Assembly (NCBI RefSeq): GCF_001021385.1
Contig: NZ_CP011773.1
Location: 3,410,001-3,474,000, forward strand
Reading direction: 5' to 3'
DNA length: 64,000 nt
Source: Mycobacterium sp. EPa45
GTDB taxonomy: Bacteria > Actinomycetota > Actinomycetes > Mycobacteriales > Mycobacteriaceae
Shown here piece by piece: positions 1 to 7,828 of this stretch. The position numbers and the translations under genes were made by a program. The notes under the pieces were generated by a model, which was given only the letters and a program-made list of their open reading frames with translations, was not told where the DNA came from and did no database searches. The first letter of the stretch is position 1; the number at the start of each line of letters is the position of its first letter.

Positions 1-458
1 CGCGGTGCCGCGGCCGCACGGGCGCGCGCCCGCCTGGCGGTTGGCTCCGCCCTCTTCGGCGTGCTCCGAGCCGACGACCCGATTCCGGCCTACCGGCTGT
101 CGGCCTCCTCGAAACTTCCGGGCAGCACGACGCTCGCCGCTCGGTGGCGCCCCGTCCTGGAGCCGGTGCTGGCCGAGATGGCCGCCGCCGAGCTGATCGT
201 CGACCTGCGGTCAGGTTCCTACGCGGCCTTGGGCCGCCTTCCCGACGCGGTGCGCGTCGACGTCCTCGCCGAACACCCCGATGGTCGCCGCACCGTGATC
301 ACCCACTTCAACAAGGCACACAGGGCCGGTTCGCCCGGGCGCTTGCGACGACGCGGTCCGAACCCGGTGACGCGGCCGCGGTCGCCGCCGTCGCGCGCCG
401 GGCCGGGATGCGGGTCGAGCGCACCGGCAACGAGCTGACCGTCGTCGTCTCGGCCTGA
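1..458 (+). pseudogene. yaaA: Peroxide stress protein YaaA (DUF328), 5' partial and frameshifted
   Basis: Frame 1 is open from the first base and reads like the C-terminal half of YaaA/DUF328, a family linked to protection against iron-mediated oxidative damage. Visible family blocks are ADDPIPAYRLS, LRSGSYAALG and VITHFNKAH. Directly after HFNKAH the reading frame breaks near base 322. Continuing one frame over gives GRFARALATTRSEPGDAAA and ends at the TGA at 456-458. Adding a single A (CAC-AAG-GGC instead of CAC-AGG-GCC) restores one continuous family-like protein, so a one-base deletion or a sequencing error is the simplest explanation. The 5' end lies outside the window. Confidence in the family is high; whether the gene is truly broken is unknown. 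Confidence 0.8.
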
Positions 459-461
459 CCG

Positions 462-491
462 ATTTCGACCGTTCGCCAGCGCCGTCGAAAT
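462..491 (+). terminator. Possible hairpin terminator after yaaA
   Basis: ATTTCGAC (462-469) and GTCGAAAT (484-491) form an 8-bp perfect inverted repeat with a 14-nt loop, starting 4 nt after the yaaA stop. There is no U tract, which is usual for mycobacterial hairpins. It could instead be an operator for the downstream gene. Confidence 0.35.
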
Positions 492-636
492 TGTCGCAGC
501 TGCAAAATCTCAGAAAAGCCGGGGTGGCCTGTGCAGAAAGCGTTCGCTAGGCTCGTTATCCGGCACCGATGGCGCGACCGCGAATTCGTTGCTGGCGAAT
601 CGTGCAGCAGCGGTGCGATGACGAAGGGGTGGGTTG

Positions 637-1761
637 ATGCGACTGTCGTTGTCGGCCCGTTCCGCGAATCAGTACTACACCCTGACCGCGCTGCTTGCAG
701 CCCGCGGCGCGCAGACCTACACGTCCCGGGTGATTGCGGGAAGTGTCTTCACGTTGGGCCTGATCACGCTGTCGACGATCGGGAGCGGGGCGACGCTGCA
801 GTGGCCGATCAGCCGCCCGCTGCTCATCGGCGTGTCCGTCCTGTGCTTCGCGTCCACGTTCATCTGGCTACGCCACCGCTGGCCGACCCGCAACGAGTCG
901 GCGTTGCTGGTCGCCATCGCGGCGGTTGCCATTCCGGTCGGGACCATCGTCCCGGTGATTCCGTTGTACGGGCTGCTGGGCGCATCGTCGTTCGCGTTGA
1001 TCATCGGCTACACCGCGCTCTTTCATGGCCCGCGGCTGCTGGCGACGGTCCTGACAATCGCCGTCGGGACACTGATCTACCTCGCGGTGCGGATGGCCAG
1101 GATCGACCTGCCTTTGGCGTTGGCCGGTGTCGCGCTGATGCTGCTGCTGTATGTGTTCGCCGCCTTCTCCTGCCGGCTGGTGGTTTGGCTGACCGGAGCC
1201 GAGGACGGGGCCGACGCCGTCGAACCGCTGACCGGCCTGCTCAACCGCGATGCGTTCTATCTTCAGACCGCCACACTGCTGGCCTCCCGCAACCGCGACG
1301 ACGACCGCTACCTGGTGATCGCCGTCGTCAACATCGACAGCTTCGCGGCGATGGTCGCCGTCGCCGGGAACCGGGGCGGTAACCGGGCGCGGGTGGCCGC
1401 CGGTCAGGCGCTGCGCGAAACCGTCCGCCGGGACGCCATCGTCGGCCACGTCAGCGAGGCCGAATTCCTTGTGGCCGACTGCTTCACGACCCCCGATTCG
1501 TCACCGCTGATCGAGCGCATCCGCGGCGCGGTCGCCTCATCGCCGGCCGGCATGACAGCCAGCATCGGGGTGGTGAGCACCCCGCTGCAGCCGTTGGTGG
1601 AGCACCCGCCCAACGAGATCCTCGACGAGATCGTCGCGCTGGCGACCACGGCGATGTACGAAGCGCGCCGGGCCGGCGGTAACCAGGCCCGCTACGTGGT
1701 GCGCCCGAACCTCAGCATCTCCGACGACGAGGCCGACGGTTACGACACCCCGCTGCTGTGA
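637..1761 (+). CDS. Membrane protein with degenerate GGDEF (diguanylate cyclase-like) domain
   Basis: This 374-residue protein has about five to six hydrophobic segments in residues 30-190, then a C-terminal GGDEF-type domain beginning with the typical EPLTGLLNRDAF block near residue 196. The signature GGDEF loop is replaced by a HVSEAEF sequence around residue 272, so both glycines are lost; cyclase activity is doubtful. A sensory or nucleotide-binding role, or a dead cyclase partner, is an inference. ATG 637 was chosen because AAGGGG lies about 10 nt upstream; an in-frame TTG sits one codon earlier. It converges with the NTF2-like gene, 3 bp away. Confidence 0.75.
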   Translation: MRLSLSARSANQYYTLTALLAARGAQTYTSRVIAGSVFTLGLITLSTIGSGATLQWPISRPLLIGVSVLCFASTFIWLRHRWPTRNESALLVAIAAVAIPVGTIVPVIPLYGLLGASSFALIIGYTALFHGPRLLATVLTIAVGTLIYLAVRMARIDLPLALAGVALMLLLYVFAAFSCRLVVWLTGAEDGADAVEPLTGLLNRDAFYLQTATLLASRNRDDDRYLVIAVVNIDSFAAMVAVAGNRGGNRARVAAGQALRETVRRDAIVGHVSEAEFLVADCFTTPDSSPLIERIRGAVASSPAGMTASIGVVSTPLQPLVEHPPNEILDEIVALATTAMYEARRAGGNQARYVVRPNLSISDDEADGYDTPLL

Positions 1762-1764
1762 TCC

Positions 1765-2163
1765 TCAGCGAGCCGCTGGCCGGACGTCGGCGGGCGCGCC
1801 CACCGAGTCCGGGTCGACCTCCACGCCGTACGACGTGATCGACGCGATCTGCGGGCCGACGAATCGGCAGATGTGGCAGCTCGAGACGACGGTGACGCCG
1901 TCCGGGCGCTGGTACCGGCCCAGTACCTCGACGACCACGGTGTCGGCCTGCTCCACCGTCAAGCATCGGTCCCAGGTGGCGACCGTCGCGGCGAGCCCGC
2001 CTGCGGTGTCGCGGCAGGTGGTGCCGACGGCGTCGGCGCCCTCCAGCACCGAGAAGCCGACGATCGTCCACACCACATCGCGGGCCAGATGAGGCAGGGC
2101 CTCGTCGAAACGGTGCTGGGCGAAGGCGCGGGCGATCTCAACCCGGTCGGTCGGTTCGCTCAC
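1765..2163 (-). CDS. SnoaL/NTF2-like family protein
   Basis: This is a 132-residue alpha+beta-barrel-type protein of the SnoaL/nuclear transport factor 2 superfamily. The pattern is an N-terminal helix (EIARAFAQHRFDEALPHLA), then DVVWTIVGF and a long beta region ending in FVGPQIASITSYG. Members are small enzymes or ligand-binding proteins acting on diverse polar or polycyclic substrates, and the sequence does not identify the substrate. It is divergent from agmatinase across 70 bp and converges with the GGDEF-like gene. The length is typical of the family, and no catalytic residues can be assigned with confidence. Confidence 0.65.
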   Translation of the reverse strand: MSEPTDRVEIARAFAQHRFDEALPHLARDVVWTIVGFSVLEGADAVGTTCRDTAGGLAATVATWDRCLTVEQADTVVVEVLGRYQRPDGVTVVSSCHICRFVGPQIASITSYGVEVDPDSVGAPADVRPAAR

Positions 2164-2221
2164 TGCTCAACTCCTATCGACGGCACTGTCTTCGAGGCTA
2201 ACTCCGGCGGCGGGCCGGAGG

Positions 2222-2227
2222 TAATGT
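2222..2227 (+). promoter_or_regulatory. -10 box of a leaderless agmatinase promoter
   Basis: TAATGT fits the mycobacterial TANNNT -10 consensus and is followed by exactly 6 nt before ATG 2234. Transcription would therefore start at or next to the start codon. No Shine-Dalgarno sequence is present in front of the ATG. Confidence 0.5.
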
Positions 2228-2233
2228 CTGGCC

Positions 2234-3280
2234 ATGAGTTCCGGCCATGACGACAAGCCCGTGCGCGAACTGCCTCCCGGGATGGCCGGGCAACTGGATC
2301 TGCCCTACGCGGGCCTGGCGTCGTTCGGGCATCGCCCGTTTCTGACCGAGCCGGAGCAGTTGGACAGCTGGCGTCCGGATGTGGCGATCGTCGGGGCCCC
2401 GTTCGACATCTCGACCACGAACCGCCCGGGTGCCCGATTCGGGCCGCGGGCGATCAGAGCCACCGCGTACGAGCCCGGCACGTACCACATGGATCTCGGG
2501 CTGGAGATCTTCGACTGGCTCGAGGTCGTGGACTTCGGTGACGCGTATTGCCCGCACGGGTTGACCGAGGTCTCGCACGCCAACATCCGCGAACGGGTGC
2601 ACACCATCGCCTCGCGCGGCATCGTGCCGGTCGTCCTCGGCGGTGACCATTCGATCACCTGGCCGGCGGCGACCGCGGTGGCCGACGTGCACGGCTACGG
2701 CAATGTCGGGATCGTTCATTTCGATGCCCACGCCGACACCGCCGACATCATCGACGGCAACCTTGCCAGCCACGGAACTCCGATGCGACGTCTGATCGAG
2801 TCCGGCGCCGTTCCCGGAACGCATTTCGTTCAGGTCGGTCTGCGCGGGTACTGGCCACCGCAAGACACTTTCGAGTGGATGCAGGAACAGGGCATGACCT
2901 GGCATACCATGCAGGAAATCTGGGACGTGGGCTTCAAGGACGTGATGCGCCGGGCCGTCGCCGAAGCCCTCGACAAGGCCGAAAAGCTTTACGTCTCAGT
3001 CGATATCGATGTTCTGGATCCGGCGCACGCCCCGGGCACGGGCACACCGGAGCCGGGCGGCATCACCAGCGCCGACCTGCTGCGCATGGTCCGGCAACTC
3101 TGTCACGAACACGACGTCGTCGGCGTCGACGTGGTCGAGGTCGCCCCGGCCTATGACCACGCGGAGCTGACCGTCAACGCTGCCCATCGGGTGGTGTTCG
3201 AGGCGCTGGCCGGGATGGCGGCGCGCCGCCGTGACGCGGCGAACGCCAAGCCGGGACCACCGTCCCCGCTGGCTCAGTAG
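2234..3280 (+). CDS. speB: Agmatinase / ureohydrolase family enzyme
   Basis: This 348-residue ureohydrolase hydrolyses a guanidino group using a binuclear Mn centre, classically agmatine to putrescine plus urea. The metal-binding motifs are intact: GGDHS (136-140), FDAHAD (163-168) and SVDIDVLDPAHAPGTG (255-270) followed by TPEPGG. The fold is complete and the length usual for agmatinases, including a roughly 45-residue N-terminal extension. Guanidine or guanidinobutyrate hydrolases share these motifs, so the substrate is inferred. The gene has its own leaderless-type promoter. Its 3' end overlaps the convergent gene by 7 bp. No polyamine genes are adjacent. Confidence 0.82.
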   Translation: MSSGHDDKPVRELPPGMAGQLDLPYAGLASFGHRPFLTEPEQLDSWRPDVAIVGAPFDISTTNRPGARFGPRAIRATAYEPGTYHMDLGLEIFDWLEVVDFGDAYCPHGLTEVSHANIRERVHTIASRGIVPVVLGGDHSITWPAATAVADVHGYGNVGIVHFDAHADTADIIDGNLASHGTPMRRLIESGAVPGTHFVQVGLRGYWPPQDTFEWMQEQGMTWHTMQEIWDVGFKDVMRRAVAEALDKAEKLYVSVDIDVLDPAHAPGTGTPEPGGITSADLLRMVRQLCHEHDVVGVDVVEVAPAYDHAELTVNAAHRVVFEALAGMAARRRDAANAKPGPPSPLAQ

Positions 3281-4398
3281 TCGGACTCGGCGGCCAGTAT
3301 CTCGGCGAGGTAGGCGTCCGGCCCCGGTTGGGCGAGACGGCGCCTCGCGAGTTGCCGGACCCGCTCGCGTGCTTGTCTCGACTCCGCCACCTCCGCCCCG
3401 ACCGTGACCGCGGTCGCCGACCAGTCCTGGTCCCACGCCGCCGACGCGGTCACCGGGGCGTCTGCGTCGTCGAGGAGTGTGATCGTCGCCCGGCCCCACG
3501 AGTCCAGCGCGCCGGCTCCGGTGAACTCCCCACAACGCAGGGCGATGGGAATACCGGCCGGCGAGCCCGGGCCGATCGCCGCGGCGTACACCGTCGCGGT
3601 CACCCGGTCGCCGTCGGCGGCCACCGCCCAGCTCACGGTGTCCTCGGCGGCGTCGAACACGCCGCCCGGTACCCCGGACCAGGCGATCGACGCGGCGCCA
3701 CGGGCGATCAGCCCGGCCGGCGCCGGTCCGGCATCGCCTCCCGCGGCCAGCGCATAGTCGTCCTGGTGCGCGGTCGCCTGGTGGTGCTGCGCGTTCTCCA
3801 CTGCGTCGGACAGCTCGGCCCAGCCTGGGGCGTCGACGCCGGCATCGTCGGCCAGGTGGACGGATCTGCGCACCAGTTCCACCACCCGCGGATCCCCGAC
3901 CAGCAGGTGCATTGTCAGAGCGGCCGCGTGCGGGGCCAGCAGCGCGGCGATGTCGCCGTCGATGCTGTCCTCCCCCACGAAGTCCTCGGCGTCCGCGGTC
4001 AGCAGCGCGATCTCGGCATCCAACAGCGCCGGATCCAGTCCGCTGATGCCGTCGCGTACGCTCGCCGGCCACCAACGGCGCAGCCAGTGCCCCAACGCCA
4101 GCCTGCGTAAGCCGTCGAGTGCGCCGACCCGTACCTCGACTCCGGAAAGCTCAACTCCGGCAGTGTGATCCGGCGGGTCCTCGGTGGCGGCCGCCAGGGC
4201 ATGATGGCCGTCCTCACCGAGCACCTGCCACAGCCAATCGGCCCGGGTGGTGTCGGTCAGCGTGATCTGGGCGCCCGCATCAAGCTCGTCAACGGTCCAG
4301 GCCAGCACGGCGCCATCGACCTCGAGCACCGCGACCAGTGGCACCGCCGCCACCGCCGGCCCGAGACGCCACAGCCCGGAGTCGGCAACCATTCTCAT
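3274..4398 (-). CDS. Unknown protein, last gene of the CHAT/TPR-associated cluster
   Basis: The 374-residue soluble protein matches no family I recognise. Its first third is beta-rich (VAAVPLVAVLEVDGAV), the middle is helical and acidic, and the C-terminal third looks like a beta-sandwich (GRATITLLDDADAPVTASAA) with a basic helical tail (ARERVRQLARRRLAQ). There is no signal peptide or membrane segment. Its ATG overlaps the upstream stop in a 4-nt ATGA junction (4395-4398), so it is translationally coupled to the 439-residue protein and the two are probably partners. The location next to a CHAT protease suggests a substrate, adaptor or effector role; this is inference only. Confidence 0.7.
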   Translation of the reverse strand: MRMVADSGLWRLGPAVAAVPLVAVLEVDGAVLAWTVDELDAGAQITLTDTTRADWLWQVLGEDGHHALAAATEDPPDHTAGVELSGVEVRVGALDGLRRLALGHWLRRWWPASVRDGISGLDPALLDAEIALLTADAEDFVGEDSIDGDIAALLAPHAAALTMHLLVGDPRVVELVRRSVHLADDAGVDAPGWAELSDAVENAQHHQATAHQDDYALAAGGDAGPAPAGLIARGAASIAWSGVPGGVFDAAEDTVSWAVAADGDRVTATVYAAAIGPGSPAGIPIALRCGEFTGAGALDSWGRATITLLDDADAPVTASAAWDQDWSATAVTVGAEVAESRQARERVRQLARRRLAQPGPDAYLAEILAAESDY

Positions 4399-5714
4399 TG
4401 CGCCACCTGCACTTCCAGCATCGCCTTGATCCGCTGGCGGTGATCGAGGCTCACCGAACGGGCGACGCCCTCCAACAGGGCTCGCAGATCGTCGACGTCA
4501 TCACAGGGTTCCTGCCACACGTCGCGACCGTGCAGCCGCGCCCACAGCCGGCTCAGGTACGGCCTGGCGAAGCGGGCAAGATCCTCGACGACCTGGCGCT
4601 GCCGCGGATGCACCGGCTCGGCACCGGCCAGAACGCGGCGTGCGTGCAGCACGTAAGCTTCCTTGCGCAGCCGGGCCTGAATGATCGACGCCAGCTGATA
4701 CCCAGCGACGGCACGTTCGTCCAGGGGCGCCAGCTGGCCGGCCACCTCGATGCCCGCCACCAGTGCGGCCTGCTTGTCCTCACCGAGGAAACCCCAAGGG
4801 GCGCAAGCCCGGTCGACCTCCTCGGCGCACAACAGCGGGACGTCCGGCAGCTCATCGCGATCCAGTGCCCGGCGCAGGGTCGCGCGGACGCGGTCGACCA
4901 CGCTGCGGTCCAGCGGCCGGTCGCGCTCCGGTCCGCCGGACAACGACGGCGGCGCCAGCGGCAGCGCCGAGGTGAGGCCGAGGTCGAGGATCGACCAGGG
5001 CAGCGCTGACGGCTCGGTGCGCGCCCGAGCGCCGAGGTTGTGCGGCGTCGCGTCGGCGATCAGTGCCGACCACACCCGTTGACGGGCAACGCCGGCGCGA
5101 TGTCCCTCGGCCGGCCCCAGCACCGTGGTCAGCCCGGCCAGGAATGGTCCACTGATGCTGTCGTCGGCCCGGACGTCGGCCCAGCTGCGGTCCAGTTGGG
5201 CCGACAGGCGAGCAACGACCTGCGGGGAGGCCACGTGCTGGTTGAGCACTTCGACAGCTGTGCGGTCGCGGTCGTCGTGGACGGCGCGCAATGCGTCTGC
5301 CGCGGCGCGGGTGCCGTGGTCGCCGGGCGCGCCGTCGGTGACCGCGAGCTCGAAACACACCGGGAAGTAGAGATCCTGGGCGTTGCCGGTGGTGATGCGC
5401 AGGCGGCGACGCTCCTGCTTCATCAGCTCGAACCACGCTGCGGCCCATCGCAATCGGTCGGCATGATCGAGAATCACATCGGTCATCTCGGCTGCCAGGT
5501 CGGCGTCCACGAACGGCGCCGAATACGCGGGATTACTGCGTAGCCGCAGCACGAGCGGGTCGATGATGCGCTTCACCGTCCGACGCAGTGGGCCGCCGTC
5601 GTCGCCGCTGAGAACCTCCACACCCGGCCCGATCGTCCGCCACGCACGGTCGATCACGGCCCGCCGCGGTTGCGACGTGCCGACACCCACGACCGTGTCC
5701 GAGCCGGCGCTCAT
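4395..5714 (-). CDS. Unknown helical protein coupled to the 374-aa gene in the CHAT/TPR cluster
   Basis: This 439-residue protein is predicted mostly helical, with no signal peptide or membrane segment. Charged helices such as LRWAAAWFELMKQERRRL (about residues 89-106) and a basic C-terminal bundle are visible. I do not recognise the family. The open frame continues far upstream through the opposite-strand membrane gene, but that extension is Arg/Gly-rich shadow sequence. ATG 5714 starts the first protein-like stretch and leaves room for a divergent promoter shared with the gene at 5781. The stop overlaps the next ATG by 4 nt. Confidence 0.7.
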   Translation of the reverse strand: MSAGSDTVVGVGTSQPRRAVIDRAWRTIGPGVEVLSGDDGGPLRRTVKRIIDPLVLRLRSNPAYSAPFVDADLAAEMTDVILDHADRLRWAAAWFELMKQERRRLRITTGNAQDLYFPVCFELAVTDGAPGDHGTRAAADALRAVHDDRDRTAVEVLNQHVASPQVVARLSAQLDRSWADVRADDSISGPFLAGLTTVLGPAEGHRAGVARQRVWSALIADATPHNLGARARTEPSALPWSILDLGLTSALPLAPPSLSGGPERDRPLDRSVVDRVRATLRRALDRDELPDVPLLCAEEVDRACAPWGFLGEDKQAALVAGIEVAGQLAPLDERAVAGYQLASIIQARLRKEAYVLHARRVLAGAEPVHPRQRQVVEDLARFARPYLSRLWARLHGRDVWQEPCDDVDDLRALLEGVARSVSLDHRQRIKAMLEVQVAQ

Positions 5715-5780
5715 CGGGACAGAATAAGGCCAGCGCAAAGTTGGGTTCGGTAGCCGGTGACGGTAGGCACGCTGCTCACC

Positions 5781-6440
5781 ATGTCTGATGCACTCCTGGG
5801 CGCCATCGCCGTCGTCTCCGCCATCGCACTCGCCTCGATCATCGTCGCTGCCGGGCTCGCCGGCCAGCCGCCGCGACCGTCCCGCCCCCGCAGTACCCGC
5901 TGCTCGCGTTCGATCGGTGTCGGCACCGTGCAGATGGTCGCCGGCGCCGACGATCCGGTCATCGTCGTCGAGGTGGAAAGCGTTGCCGGTCAGCGCTTCA
6001 CCGGACGCCTGTGCCACGGCCACAACGATCCGGTGGTGTCGGCCCTGCGTCCCGGCCTCATCGTGCTGGTGTCGTTCGACCCGGCCAGCCGCAAGCGGCT
6101 CTCGCTGGCCGACGATGCGATCGCCGTGCGGGCCGCCGCCGACCACACGCTGCTGCGTCAGGGCGTGCTCACCCACGACCAGCTCGATCTGATCCGGTTC
6201 GGCACCCGGTCCTGCGGTGTGGTGACCGGGATGCGGGCCACCGGCCGTGAGCGCGAGGACTATCGCGAAGTCGAACTGGATCTGATGGTCAGCCGCCGGG
6301 GCGGCGGGCAGTTCCCGGCCCAGGAGGTCACGCTGGTGCCCGAGGCCGTGCTGGCGAAGGTCGCCCCCGGCAGCATCATCGACACGTACTACCTGCCGGA
6401 GGACGAGTCCGCGATCGCGGTCTGCCTCCCCCCGGCCTGA
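5781..6440 (+). CDS. Membrane-anchored protein with two beta-domain repeats, inside the CHAT/TPR cluster
   Basis: The 219-residue product has one N-terminal transmembrane helix (residues about 5-27). Two related beta-rich units of roughly 75 residues follow: the first around VVEVESVAGQRFTGRL and LRPGLIVLVSFDPASR, the second around YREVELDLMVSRRGG and VAPGSIIDTYYLPEDES. The second resembles a small beta-domain that recurs in tandem in many actinobacterial membrane proteins. It is a type II anchored, probably outside-facing protein of unknown role. An in-frame GTG at 5757 is an alternative start; neither start has a good ribosome site. It is divergent from the 439-aa gene and ends 5 bp from the convergent CHAT gene. 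Confidence 0.7.
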   Translation: MSDALLGAIAVVSAIALASIIVAAGLAGQPPRPSRPRSTRCSRSIGVGTVQMVAGADDPVIVVEVESVAGQRFTGRLCHGHNDPVVSALRPGLIVLVSFDPASRKRLSLADDAIAVRAAADHTLLRQGVLTHDQLDLIRFGTRSCGVVTGMRATGREREDYREVELDLMVSRRGGGQFPAQEVTLVPEAVLAKVAPGSIIDTYYLPEDESAIAVCLPPA

Positions 6441-6445
6441 CGCGC

Positions 6446-7828
6446 TCACCGGGCATCCCCGACCGCGAAGGTGACCACTGCCGCCCAGTACAACGGGCTG
6501 GCGGTGGTTTCGCCGTCGCGCCACCGCCGCATCTGGTTGCGCTGCCAGCGGTTCAGGCTCAATACCGCGTCGTCGGCCTCGTGGGCGTCGTCGACGGCCA
6601 TGACCACCTCCGCCATCGGGTCCGCGGTTCGCCCGGTGAACCGTCGATAACCTGCGGTGGTGGGCAACGACCACAGCGTCGCGGTCACCAGTTCGCTGCC
6701 GCACAGGACCATCGCAGCGACCAGACCGGTCGCCTCGTCGAACTGATAGTCACCACCGGAACCACACGCGAGCAGAGCCACCCGCGGGGGCACCGGCAGC
6801 TGGGCAGCCATCAGGTCGGCGGCCAGTAGCGGGCGGTGATCGCCCACCGGCTCCGCGGCGCCCTCCACCGCGGACGTGCACGCCAGGTGCAGGGCGGCGC
6901 GGTCGGCGTAACCGTGCGCGCGGTCGGCAGCGCTGGCATGGCCGACGTACAACAGGCGGCTCGGCGCGCGATCCAGCTGCGCGGCCAGCCAGCCCCGGTC
7001 GGTGTCACTGCGGCGGAACAGCTCCACCGGTGCCTCGACCTCAGGCAGCACACAGCGGTGGGCGAGCAGCTCACCGAAATGACGAGACAACGCGCTCTCA
7101 CTCGACGGCCGGCCCAGGACCGACCCGAGGGCCGAATCCGGCCGCTGACCCGGCACACGGGGATCGACCACGAGAAGCGCTGGGGAGCTTCGCCTTTCGC
7201 GCCACTGTGCCGGCTTGCGCGGCGCGTGCACGATGTTGGGTGGGACCGCCATCACCACGTCGGCCATCTCCATCAGGCGGAAACCCTCGGTGACGGTGTC
7301 GATGTCGGCAAGCTGCCACGGAATGCGCGCCGCCCTGGTCCCTTTGAACGTCACGGCTTCATTGCGGGCGGCGACCAGTTCCTCGGGGCTGGGGCCGGTC
7401 AGCGGGACCGCCAGCGCCCCCCAGGGGATGCGCGCCAGGCGAGCGCTCGGCGAGATGAACAGCACCGGCCGCGGATCGGCGACCGTAGCCATGTCCCCGG
7501 TCGCTTCGCTCCTGGCCGCCGCTTCCCCCAGCAGCTGCCAGGCGGGCTCGGAAATCAGCAGCACACCCAGGATGTAGGCGAGGGTCAGTTCCCCCTGTGC
7601 GGTGGCGAATGGGCCCCGGGTCAGTGCCCGGTCGAGAGCGTCGGCCAGGCTCTCGTCACCATCGGGGTCGGGCAGCGCACCACGCAGTTCTTCCAGTGCG
7701 GCAAGCACGATCGGCTCGTGGACCACCCACGTCACCGTGCGCTCGGGCTGGCCGACGATCCGCAGGCTGGCGTAGGTCGCCACGCCGACATCGGCGAACC
7801 GCAGCACCAGTGTCGTCGTCATGGCCAT
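6446..7828 (-). CDS. CHAT-domain caspase-like cysteine protease
   Basis: This 460-residue protein carries a C-terminal CHAT domain (caspase HetF-associated with TPRs), a clan CD protease fold. The catalytic dyad is visible: His297 in LLYVGHASAAD and Cys355 in VALLACGSGGDY, 58 residues apart. The following VLCGSELVTATLWSLP block is also typical of CHAT domains. Residues 1-200 form a beta/helical region with no family I can name. The start overlaps the stop of the TPR gene (10 nt with ATG 7828, or a 4-nt ATGA with ATG 7822), so the two are translationally coupled. CHAT proteins are often regulated by TPR partners and cleave partner proteins; the target here is unknown. Confidence 0.85.
   Translation of the reverse strand: MAMTTTLVLRFADVGVATYASLRIVGQPERTVTWVVHEPIVLAALEELRGALPDPDGDESLADALDRALTRGPFATAQGELTLAYILGVLLISEPAWQLLGEAAARSEATGDMATVADPRPVLFISPSARLARIPWGALAVPLTGPSPEELVAARNEAVTFKGTRAARIPWQLADIDTVTEGFRLMEMADVVMAVPPNIVHAPRKPAQWRERRSSPALLVVDPRVPGQRPDSALGSVLGRPSSESALSRHFGELLAHRCVLPEVEAPVELFRRSDTDRGWLAAQLDRAPSRLLYVGHASAADRAHGYADRAALHLACTSAVEGAAEPVGDHRPLLAADLMAAQLPVPPRVALLACGSGGDYQFDEATGLVAAMVLCGSELVTATLWSLPTTAGYRRFTGRTADPMAEVVMAVDDAHEADDAVLSLNRWQRNQMRRWRDGETTASPLYWAAVVTFAVGDAR

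Noticed and set aside
5715-6704. N-terminal extension of the 439-aa cluster protein through the membrane gene
   Set aside because: The extension is Arg/Gly/His-rich shadow sequence, and the opposite strand has a signal anchor and beta domains.
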